Part shown: piece after piece, positions 51,935 to 62,775 of the stretch
Numbering within the stretch: position 1 is the first letter of the stretch
Layout of the letters: each line of letters starts with the position of its first letter
Assembly: GCF_932526225.1 (NCBI RefSeq)
Contig: NC_064047.1
Coordinates: forward strand, 4,401,501 to 4,465,500
DNA length: 64,000 nt
Direction of reading: 5' to 3'
Source: Nematostella vectensis
Taxonomy: Eukaryota; Cnidaria; Anthozoa; Actiniaria; Edwardsiidae
Translations under genes and position numbers: made by a program
The notes under the pieces: generated by a model
What the model was told of the DNA's origin: nothing
Seen by the model: only the letters and a program-made list of their open reading frames with translations
The model's database searches: none

Positions 51935-54160
51935 CGAACGTACCGTGGGGGTTCGTGATTGGGCCGCGAGAGTGCGTGCTCGTGCTATAAGAGTGCGCGA
52001 CCGTGCCATGAGAGTGCGTGCTCGTGCTATAATGCTGCGCGACCGTGCCATGAAAGTGCGTGCTCGTGCTATAAGACTGTGCGACCGTGCCATGAGAGTG
52101 CGTGCTCGTGCTATAAGACTTGCCGACCGTGCCATGAGAGTGCGTGCTCGTGCAATAAGACTGCGCGACCGTGCCATTAGAGTGCGTGATCGTGCTATAA
52201 GACAGCGTGACCGTGCCAAGAGAGTGCGTGCTCGTGCTATAAGACTGCGTGATCGTGCCATGAGAGTGCGTGCTCGTGCTATAAGACTGCGTGATCGTGC
52301 CATGAGAGTGCGTGCTCGTGCTATAAGACTGCGTGACCGTGCCATGAGAGTGCGTGCTCGTGCTATAAGACTGCGTGACCGTGCCAAGAGAGTGCGTGCT
52401 CGTGCTATAAGACTACGCCACCTTGCCATGAGAGTGCGTGCTCGTGCTATAAGACTGCGCGACCGTGCCATGAGAGTGCGTGCTCGTGCTATAAGACTGC
52501 GTGACCGTGCCATTAGAGTGCGTGCTCGTGCTATAAGACAGCGTGACCGTGCCATGAGAGTGCGTGCTCGTGCTATAAGACTGCGCGACCGTGCCATGAG
52601 AGTGCGTGCTCGTGCTACAAGACTGCGTGACCGTGCCATGAGAGTGCGTGCTCGTGCTATAAGACTGCGCGACCGTGCCATGAGAGTGCGTACTCGTGCT
52701 ATAAGACTGCGCGACCGTGCCATGAGAGTGCGTGCTCGTGCTATAAGACTGCGCGACCGTGCAATGAGAGTGCGTGCTCGTGCTATAAGACTGCGCGACC
52801 GTGCAATGAGAGTGCGTGCTCGTGCTTTAAGACTGCGCGACCGGTCATGAGAGAGAGTGCGTGCTCGTGCTATAAGACTGCGTGACCGTGCCATGAGAGT
52901 GCGTGCTCGTGCTATAAGACTGCGCGACCGGTCATGAGAGAGAGTGCGTGCTCGTGCTATAAGACTGCGTGACCGTGCAATGAAAGTGCGTGCTCGGGCT
53001 ATAAGACTGTGCGACCGTGCCATGAGAGTGCGTGCTAGTGCTATAAGACTGCGCGACCGTGCAATGAAAGTGCGTGCTCGGGCTAAAGGCTGTGCGACCG
53101 TGCCATGAGAGTGCGTGCTCGTGCTATAAGACTGCGCGACCGTGCCATGAGAGTGCGTGCTCGTGCAATAAGACTGCGCGACCGTGCCATTAGAGTGCGT
53201 GATCGTGCTATAAGACAGTGTGACCGTGCCAAGAGAGTGCGTGCTCGTGCTATAAGACTGCGTGACCGTGCCATTAGAGTGCGTGCTCGTGCTATAAGAC
53301 TGCGTGACCGTGCCATGAGAGTGCGTGCTTGTGCTATAAGACGCGACCGTGCCATGAGAGTGCGTGCTCGTGCTATAAGACTGCGCGACCGTGCCATGAG
53401 AGTGCGTGCTCGTGCTATAAGACTGCGTGACCGTGCCATTAGAGTGCGTGCTCGTGCTATAAGACTGCGTGACCGTGCCATGAGAGTGCGTGCTCGTGCT
53501 ATAAGACTGCGTGACCGTGCCAAGAGAGTGCGTGCTCGTGCTATAAGACTGCGCCACCGTGCCATGAGAGTGCGTGCTCGTGCTATAAGACTGCGTGACC
53601 GTGCCATGAGAGTGCGTGCTCGTGCTATAAGACTGCGTGACCGTGCCATTAGAGTGCGTGCTCGTGCTATAAGACTGCGCGACCGTGCCATGAGAGTGCG
53701 TGCTCGTGCTATAAGACTGCGCGACCGTGCCATGAGAGTGCGTGCTCGTGCTATAAGACTGCGCGACCGTGCCATTAGAGTGCGTGCTCGTGCTATAAGA
53801 CTGCGCGACCGTGCCATGAGAGTGCGTGCTCGTGCTATAAGACTGCGTGACCGTGCCAAGAGAGTGGGTGCTCGTGCTATAAGACGCGACCGTGCCATGA
53901 GAGTGCGTGCTCGTGCTGTAAGACTACGCGACCGGTCATGAGAGAGAGTGCGTGCTCGTGCTATAAGACTGCGTTACCGTGCCATGAGAGTGCGTGCTCG
54001 TGCTGTAAGACTGCGCGACCGGTCATGAGAGAGAGTGCGTGCTCGTGCTATAAGACTGCGCGACCGTTCCATGAGAGTGCGTACTCGTGCTATAAGACTG
54101 CGCGACCGTGCCATGAGAGTGCGTGCTTTTGCTATAAGACTGCGCGACCGTGCCATGTTC
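51935..54160. repeat. 42-bp CpG-rich satellite (~53 copies)
   Basis: The unit is GTGCGTGCTCGTGCTATAAG, then ACTGCGCGACCGTGCCATGA and GA. Since 42 is 3 x 14, the plus strand reads as RVRARAIRLRDRAM repeats and the minus strand as SLIARARTLMARSR repeats for hundreds of residues. Local variants (GACCGGTCATGAGAGAGAG; GATCGTGCTATAAGACAG) are block-duplicated. The frame shifts at units near 52855, 52935, 53093, 53340 and 53885 and there is no gene-like start, so it is treated as satellite. Confidence 0.93.
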
Positions 54161-55524
54161 CTTAGAATTGGATTGATTTGCTTTTATAGGTTTTTAGAAA
54201 CTATAATACTGCAGTTTCCCCCCCTTTCCCGTAACCACCCCCCCCCCCCCCAATATCACACCAGGGGAAGTAATACGGATGCATGTAATATTGAACATTA
54301 TTTATGCTTTTTTGAAGCAATTCTTGTACTTATTTAAATTCAATAATTTTATTTGGCACCTTTTCATCTTTAATTCACGGGCGTTGCTCCAAATACATTC
54401 ATTTTGAAAAAAAAATTAACAAATTGTTTTCAATTATATTCCTATTTACAATAAATTCTCTATCATTGTACTTTGTAGCGATGTCATTATATAAATTTAA
54501 TTACAAAGCACTTTTCCTTATTTTTGTTGCTTCCCAAACAAATTGAGCTATTTCTTTTTTGGTTGCACTCTCCTGTTTCAAACTAATCACCTTCAAAAAT
54601 GCTATGGAGGAGGCATTGCTTTTAGATTCTGTTTTGTTGCCGATGGATTGAAAAACTTAAGGGACCTTCCAATTTCTTCTCTTATATCACACCCAAAGAG
54701 AGTACATAATTGGGTTGAATCCATGAGCTATTCAGGAGCGGGGTTTAAACCCAAAAATTTTCGTCATTATTTTACCTTCGTGACGGTTTTAGAAAAGACA
54801 CAATAAAATCACTAACGAATGGCAGCCCAAGAAGGGGAGGGGGGGGGGGGGTGGGGGTTAAACCTCCCTAACCCTCACCCCCGTAGATCCGCTACTGCTA
54901 TTCTAAGGCGCTCTCGATGACAGCTGCAGAAATACGACTTAGGCTGCTTTCTGTTGAGGACCGCTAATGGATCACAAACTCACTTAAACATGCTCTAATG
55001 TCTTTGTTCTTTGTATACACACTTTCTTTTCACGAATTAATGAAAAACAATCCAAGTGTTACTTATAATCGGATGTTATTGGTATTGTTGAAAAGACTTA
55101 AAATGAATGATTCTGTGTTTAAAAGCTAGAACTCTGTTTAGTTTGCAAGTCAAAGTCTTGGATAATGGCAAGTTATTTTTATGGAGTTTGACCTTTCGTT
55201 AAATTCTTTAGGTTTTGAATTTGTTTCATTTCCATTTTTTTCGTCAAGAAATTATTGACCCAGTGGTTGTTTTTAGATAAAGCAAGAATTCTATGACCAC
55301 TTTTATGATTACTAAGATGATTGAGGCCGTTACTGTAAAGCAGTTTGATTTTGTGTGTTCTTATATAACAATTGCATTCAATTTGGCAGGTGGTTTGCGG
55401 TTAAAAAAACCGTCTTTCTCAGTGTCGCAACGGGAGCTCAGCAACTCACAAATATTCATCTGCGGAAAACGCTTCGTAATATCATAGTCTACCTTTTCTT
55501 TTTTTTGGAAGCAAAGATTAGGGG
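54161..55524. other. AT-rich gene-free region upstream of receptor 2
   Basis: Unique AT-rich sequence with C- and G-tracts (54237-54252, 54838-54856). The piece near 54835-54897, ending GTAGATCCGCTACTGCTATT, resembles the tail of a dispersed element. No gene is seen; the promoter of receptor 2 should lie near its right end. Confidence 0.5.
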
Positions 55525-58500
55525 ATGACTCAAATAGGAACATGTCTCCTGTTTTTTAGCGGATTTCTGCTAAACACAGGAAAGTAAGTACAGAGTATTG
55601 TTATAAGAATAATTGAAAAATCCCTGCACCTAGCAAAACAATTTCGCCTGTCCGCGAAGTACCAGTGTATTGTACACAATAAACCTTATTGTTTCAATTT
55701 TTTTCCGCTTCGCATAGGTGGTTTTCTTACTCATATGTTTTTTTTCTAAGCCCGTATTTACATATAGGAATTTAGTGGTCGGTGCAGTTGGTTGCTAAGT
55801 AAATTTGTTTTCTAACGAAACGGGTGCAATTAATAAATGTGGGAAACCAACAAGATACAGGCAACCTCAATCGGTAAACACATTTTCAGAAGACCTTTAA
55901 AACCCCAAAAGCCCTTAGAACTCGAATACAATTTGGCTAATTTAACACACTGATTTGAATAGCAATTAAGATAAAGGAAATATATTTTATGGGTTAAGAT
56001 GATTCATTTGGTTGCATGTAGTATCAAAAAAGGTTCAAACAACTTTCAAAAAACACCTCGACCATATAAAACTGTTTAGTGATGTACGTAACAAGCTACA
56101 GTATCTAAAATGTGCGTCTATTCACACTTCAGTTTTAAGGTAGCTTACAGTCAAAGAAACCGCAGTTTACCTCAAGTTGTGCCGCCGACAATATAATAAA
56201 TAATTTATCCTAAACTTGTGTTTGAAATATCTTGTGGTCCTCTCCTTTTTTCTGTCCAACAAAATGCTTTATTATTTTCTACTCTTTGATGCTTTGAAAT
56301 ATTTTGATTTTTAAACTCGTAAATCCCCCCTTTACCCCATTGAGACTTTTAGAGCAGCGGGGATGTGCAGATAGGGCTAACTTCACGTATTATTTATGTT
56401 AGTTGCTTTGACAAAACTTTGACAAAGCAGTAATTAAGATGTCCACTGAAGAACCGAGGGCGATAGAAACACAGCAACTATGCTTCCTATTTCTAATAAG
56501 ATCGTTCATATTAAATCATGAAAACCGTGGTGACTGTAAAATCCTGCGTTGACGTGAAACTAAAATCAGTCTCTGAAAGCCATGTGGATGTATAGAGGCA
56601 TGAAAACCCTCTATATAACGGAACTCCGTTTAATGGATATATAAAACTAACACTTCTTAAAATTTATAATTTTAAATAAATAAATTTATCCCATTTACGG
56701 GTTGTATGTGAGGCCGGCATCCAATTGGCGGTGGCGCTTAGCCAGTAAAACTCGGTATTTATACAAAGTCTTGTTTCCACAGTTCATATTCCTCAAGTAA
56801 TTGCTTCGATGGCGGAAATCGGACGGCGATGGACTTGGTTTACTGTGTCGAGAACCAAATAAATTACAGTAAAGCCAGTAGACCCGCAAGGACAAACACC
56901 TCTGGTTCGTATGGATTATGGATTTAATAAAGATTCCATCATTGCTTGTAACTCTTGAGTTCTTATTTTGTTAGTTGAGAAAACAACCGTCATGGTAGAT
57001 GTAGCTGTTTTGGCCTTAGGAATCAATGAAGCTGCAGGGGTGAGCTTATTATACTCATAATCACCATTACCACCATTACCATTACCATCACCACCACCAT
57101 CACTATTACCACCACCACCACAATCACCATCACTACCACCACCATTACTACCACCACTATCACCACTATCACCACCACCACCATCACTATTACCACCACC
57201 ATCACTATCACCATCACTACCACCACCATCACTACCACCACTACCACCACTATCACCACTATTACCACCATCACCATTTCCATCACCACCACCATCACCA
57301 CCACCATCACCATCATTTCCACCATCACCACCACCATCGCCACCACTATCACCTTCACCACCATTACCATTACCACCATCACCATCACCATCACAATATC
57401 ACCATCACAACATCACCATCACCATCACCATCACCATCATCACCATCGCCACCACCATTGCCACCGCCATCACCATAATCATACCATCGCCATCACCATT
57501 ACCGTCACCACCACCATCACCACCGCCATCACCATCACCATACCATCACCACCACCATCGCCACCACCATCGCCATCATCATCACCATCATTAAACATGC
57601 TCACATGAACAAAAAAAAAAGGAAAATGAAACTCATTATCTGTCAAGTGTGATGATTGTAATTTCCCTTTTCACGATATTTTCTCAGGAGTTCTCACTTG
57701 ATATCTTCCTGCGCCAAGGGTGGCATGATCACGCTCTCACATATGACGCCATTCGCTACAACAAGACAAAGGAATTCACAGTGTTTAAAGTAAGCCACCT
57801 GATTATTATTACGCTCTCACATATGACGCCAAGACCATTCGCTACAACAAGACAAAGGAATTCACAGTGTTTAAAGTAAGCCACCTGAATATTATTACGC
57901 TCTCACATATGACGCCAAGACCATTCGCTACAACAAGACAAAGGAATTCACAGTGTTTAAAGTAAGCCACCTGATTATTATTACGCTCTCACATATGACG
58001 CCAAGACCATTCGCTACAACAAGACAAAGGAATTCACAGTGTTTAAAGTAAGCCACCTGATTATTATTACGCTCTCACATATGACGCCAAGACCATTCGC
58101 TACAACAAGACAAAGGAATTCACAGTGTTTAAAGTAAGCCACCTGATTATGATTACGCTCTCACATATGACGCCAAGACCATTCGCTACAACAAGACAAA
58201 GGAATTCACAGTGTTTAAAGTAAGCCACCTGATTATGATTACGCTCTCACATATGACGCCAAGACCATTCGCTACAACAAGACAAAGGAATTCACAGTGT
58301 TTAAAGTCAGTGTTTAAAGCCACCTGATTATTATTACGTTCAAATTCCCTTTGAGAATAGTGCGTAGTCAATCATAAAAGCCCCTACATTGGCTATCAAT
58401 TGTCTTGCAACGGTTAACTATTTAGAGGCCTGTTACAACACGTTGTTTAAAGTTGCTTTTTATTTTATTGACTGCTAGGTTGACCTGATCGAGAAAATCT

Positions 58501-61500
58501 GGACGCCTGACACTTATATAGACAACAGCAAAGACATTCGCACTAAATACGGCCACGGAGCGCTGACAAACGAGGGGCTGAGAATCTACCCTGATGGCAG
58601 GGTCTTTAGAAGTACAAGGCGAGTACAGGGTGTAGGATGGGTGTTTGTGATTTTTGAGTAAGAGAGTGGTGGTGGTTGGAGGGGGGGGGGGGGGGGTGAT
58701 CAATGACCACTCTCACAAACAAGGGTCTTAGATGGCAGGGTATATAGAAGCTCAAGGCGAGTACAGGGTGTGGGGGAGGGGCGGTTGAGAGTCAAATGCC
58801 ACCCACAGACGAGCTTGCCTGATGAAACGGTCTATAGAAGTAAAAGGCAAGTACATGGACTTGAGGTGATGATTTTAGAGAAGGTTGGGAGTGGATGTTG
58901 GGGGATCAAGAGCAACTTACAATTGAGGGAATCGGAATCTTTAGATTTTTACAAGAACCTACCCTGATGAGGGTAATTGAATGAATAGGGATGACGGGGT
59001 GCTGTTAAGAAGAAAGGGAGTCAACAGGGTACTGACGAATGAGGGGCTGAGAATCTAGCCTTATGGGAAAAGTATGTTGAAGTACAAGGCAAATAGTGGA
59101 GAAGGTGGCCAGGTGGCTGTAAGATCAAAGAGCACAGATAAAAAGGGTGTTACGAATCTCTCCTGGTGGAAGGTTCTCTAGGAGACACGGGGCAAGGGGT
59201 ATAGGGGATGATTTGGTGTGGCTGCAGTAGAGGGGGATTGGATGAGATATTAAAACGGTGGGAAGAGAGGAGCAAGGCGAGCTCATGGGAGGGAGATGGG
59301 GTGCAGGATGCTGGGAAAATGACGGGGAAAGACGAACGAGGGACTGTTCGGCACAAGGAAGAAACGGTAATCAGGTTGTTATTGTCGTCTTCTCTAATGA
59401 TAAGACTACTTTTGGGTACGGGTAATGGAATTCAAAGAAGGTGATGACTAATTGACAAGGGAGGGGCGACAGGTAATATTATAAATGCAGCAGAATGGGA
59501 GGGGGTAAAAGATTTGGGGTCTATGTAAGAGAAATGCTTAAAAATCTATTATTAATTACTGATTGCAGACTAAGCATGTCACTGTACTGCCAAATGGAAT
59601 TTCACTGGTTTCCTCTCGACATTCAGGACTGCTACTTGAACATATCAAGCTGTGAGTAGTGATTCCTTTAGTCGGGCAGGGATATACAGTAAGACCTTGC
59701 TATCAAGGGTACCAGCTATATAATGGACAGCAGCTACCCCTTCCCCAGTAAAATCGGGGTGTTACAAAGAACAAACAGAAAAAAAGGAAAAATGGTGTTT
59801 TCCCCTCCTCACCCTCCCCTCCCACAAATCAAGTAATGATTGAGGCTTGCCGCCTCCCTACAAAAACAAAAAATGATTGAGCCCCTTCCCTATCAAATAC
59901 AAGAAGAAGTGACTGACCCCCTTCCCTCCCAGAAAAAACAAGAAATGACATGGCTATGGGTCCCCCTCTCGCCACTCTGCCTATATAAGGCCATGTTGAT
60001 ATGGAATCTTTCTAGACTTTCACCCCGCGGAGCATCTTGTGTACCACTGGAGACATCTGTCAATAGACAATCAGATCAAGATACCAAAGTTTGAGCTCAG
60101 CAAAGTACTACGTTGGGAGAATTTGCTAAAATTCTCTACTGGTAAGTAGCGCGACCCACACCCGAAAAAAAAAAGCCGAGTCACTTCCGAATACAATCGG
60201 AGTCCGCACCGCCGAACACCATCGAGTGTTCCCAAAAAATTCCGAGTCACTTCCGAATACAACCCAGTGTTCCCAAATAATATCGAATTACTTCCGAATA
60301 CAGCCGAGTGTTCCCAAATAATACCGAGTTACTTCCGAATACGGACAAGTATTCCCAAATAATACCGAGTTACTTCCGAATACCGCCGAGTGTCCCAAAT
60401 TATACCGAGTTACTTCCGAATACGGCCGAATGTTCCCAAATAATAACGCGTTACTTCCTAATACAGCCCAGTGTTCCCCAAAAAATACCGAGTTACTTCC
60501 GAATACAACCCAGTGTTCCTTAATAATACCGAGTTACTTCTGAAAACAACCCAGTGTTCCTTAATAATACCGAGTTACTCCCGAATACAACCCAGTGTTC
60601 CTTAATAATACCGAGTTACTTCCGAATACAACCCAGTGTTTTCTAATAATACCAAGTTATTTCCAGATACAGCCGAGCAAATAATGAGTGACGAGTAACT
60701 TCCGAATATTAGTGCCTGATTATCATCAACACACTCCCAGGTCATACCTTTAACCAGTAGCACGATGAAGTGCTTTGATGTCTCGTGGCCGTTAATAAGA
60801 GCAATTCAAATACAAGACACAACCACTGACCGCTTCTCTACCCTCCCCTCTCGTCTTTTTCTATCCTATATCTAACTTTGTATGTTTTGTACAGGTAATT
60901 TCTCTGCGCTGACGGTGGGTTTCAGGTTCCGACGAGAGGTGTACTACTATCTGTTCAGGTTTTATATCCCGGCCTCTCTCACTGTTGTCATGTCCTGGGT
61001 CAGTTTTTGGATATCGCCCTTAGCGACTCCGGCGAGGATCTCATTGACGATTATCACAGGTAATCAGGTCCTTAGCGACCCCGGCGAGGATATCATTGAC
61101 GATTATCACAGGTAAGAAGGTCCTTAGCGACCCCGGCGAGGATATCATTGACGATTATAACTGGTAAGAAGGTCCTTAGCGACTCCGGCGAGGATCTCAT
61201 AGACATCCTTAGCGACCCCGGCGAGGATATCATTGACGATTATCACTGGTAAGCAGAAGTCAAACGATGTCAAAGAGTGCGAAAGCATCTATTTCCATGG
61301 GCTGATTTTAGGATGCTATTTCGATATTTCCAATTGAATTTCATAACTGAAGTATGAAACAAAAGTCTCGTCGACTAGTGCTTTTAAAGGGGTGGGGGCG
61401 AATTTATAGTTAGAGTTTAGTATAGAATCAGTATAGAATGAGTTGTTAGACTATAGAATGAAAAGACTCTAGACAATAAGCGTGGCCCACGAATAGCTCA

Positions 61501-62775
61501 ATGCGCAAATCATTTGCGCAGATAATGGCCTAACGAGCTCTTTACAGCAAAATTCGTTGTTGCGCAATCTTGGCGATTCCAGAGTAGGTACGTATTATCT
61601 GTGTTCTACAAAGGAGTTCTTTTGTCTCTATTCTTCTCGGTCTTTGTGTCGAGGTGCGGATATTGTTCATTTGCCCAATCAAATCGCAGCTTGTAAGAGC
61701 TGCGTACTGACCTCTAATCCAAGATCCTTGTCTCGTTTGGGAAAAGCGAGACAAGGGTCTTGGATCCGCCGAGGTCGCGCAACAACGAATTTAGCTGTAA
61801 GGCTATTGTGAGAAGATATTTCACTAATCGGCCAAACCTCGCGGCTTACTTCTGATTCGTGCAAAATAAGGCACTCTTTTTTTTCCAAACATTTCGTGCC
61901 TTGCTTAATCTCAGATATAGTTCCAGGTTTTGTCCCGCAAAAGGTTGCTCATCGCGCTGTATTTGCTTGAGTCCAGTTCTAGCGATGGCGGGGTTTTTGA
62001 TCGGCGATCATCCGGATTTCCCCAAGTCTTCGTACGCAAGGTCCTTTGACGTGTACATGATGATGTGCTTTGTGTTCGTGTTTGGTTGCCTCGTGGAGTA
62101 CGCTGCGGTCCATTACTTGCTAAGAGACGATAAATACAACAAGAAGGTATTTAAGCATTTGGTAAGGTGACAGGTTAAATGAGGCTCATAGTAAGGGCGT
62201 GGCTGTGCCCCCTTAATGTTTCTGTATCGCCCACCCCCCAATATTCTGAGGCCTGCTACGGCTATGAACATGATACAGGACGACCGGAAAAACAAGAATG
62301 GTACGGAGTCAGGCGCGTAGCCATGATTTCACAGTTACTCCATACTGTTTTTTTTTGTTCGCAGAATGACATCAACAGAAATCCAAACTTAAACAAGATA
62401 GCCCCAGCAACTCCAAGCGCTGAAACGGCCTTGAGTACACAATCAACAGATCAATGTACAAACCGGTCAGTCAAGCTTAACACAAACGAGTCAAACCGGA
62501 TTTCTGCGACAAGAAACGGCTGGAGAGACAACTCAAGTATGGATGTCGAGCAGGCCTGGGGACCACCAAGAGATCCTCCTAAAGCTTCTTGTTTATCCTC
62601 ATTGCGCAGGCGCCTTAAAGCCAAACAAATATCAGGGAAACTGGACGAAATATCTCGAATACTATTCCCTGTGATGTTTATCTTGTTCAATACGGTCTAT
62701 TGGGTGCTCAACCTTAATATGAACCACACGTCGTATTTCCCTTCTGATCCAAATGTGTATCACGTGACTTTATGA
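55525..62775 (+). CDS. Cys-loop ligand-gated ion channel subunit 2, anion-type (9 of ~10 exons placed)
   Basis: Paralogue of the minus-strand receptor. Exons placed: 55525-55583 (signal peptide MTQIGTCLLFFSGFLLNTG), 56975-57039, 57688-57789, 58479-58618, 59569-59651, 60016-60141, 60895-61059, 61977-62161, 62365-62775. Phase shows that one exon, equivalent to the 89-nt exon 2 of its paralogue, is missing between the first two; I did not find it. Motifs are EFSLDIFLRQGW, IWTPDTYIDN, the Cys loop (CQMEFHWFPLDIQDC), M1 after RFRREVYYYLF, M2 with TPARISLTIITVLAM (PAR, anion type), M3, a longer loop, and M4 (RILFPVMFILFNTVYW). Two extra introns, after FTVFK and inside M2, are absent from the paralogue. 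The intron after 58618 uses a GC donor. The donor at 62144 is an alternative to 62161. Confidence 0.88.
57058..57595 (+). repeat. CCA/CCATCA microsatellite
   Basis: Imperfect CCACCATCAC repeats across about 540 bp in the intron just after the 56975-57039 exon of receptor 2. The reverse strand reads as poly-Val/Met and is not coding. Confidence 0.93.
57726..58330 (+). repeat. 86-bp tandem copies of a receptor 2 exon end and donor
   Basis: The last ~60 nt of exon 57688-57789 plus its donor (TTCACAGTGTTTAAAGTAAG) recur six times after the real exon. Five copies keep an intact donor; the sixth reads AAAGTCAGTG. Extra copies insert AAGACC relative to the exon. No copy has a 3' splice site before it (ATTATTATTACG instead). 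Confidence 0.95.
58619..59190 (+). repeat. Decayed tandem copies of receptor 2 exon 58479-58618
   Basis: Diverged versions of the exon end (GGCAGGGTCTTTAGAAGTAC, AAGGCGAGTACAGGGTG) occur near 58725-58765, 58815-58860, 59031-59100 and possibly 59150-59195. The stretch ACGAATGAGGGGCTGAGAATCT at 59035 mirrors the coding sequence for TNEGLRI. These lie in the GC-AG intron. Confidence 0.7.
60170..60715 (+). repeat. ~40-bp minisatellite in receptor 2 intron
   Basis: About 13 copies built from ACCGAGTTACTTCCGAATAC and AGCCCAGTGTTCCCAAATAAT, lying between exons 60016-60141 and 60895-61059. Confidence 0.88.
61015..61255 (+). repeat. 52-bp tandem copies of the M2 exon end and donor
   Basis: The coding end of exon 60895-61059 (CTTAGCGACTCCGGCGAGGA, TCTCATTGACGATTATCACAG) plus GTAA donor recurs about four times to 61255, with one internal deletion near 61200. 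At least one copy keeps a full donor (CACAG/GTAAGA); in others CACAG is changed to AACTG or CACTG but GTAAG is kept. The duplicated codons encode the pore-lining PARISLTIIT segment. Confidence 0.92.

Noticed and set aside
51830-53898. Arginine-rich 575- and 271-codon frames
   Set aside because: They are readings of the 42-bp satellite, with no gene-like start or composition and frame shifts among units.
56695-56895. Candidate for the missing second exon of receptor 2
   Set aside because: No frame combines a good acceptor, donor and the required phase; similarity to the paralogue is not convincing.
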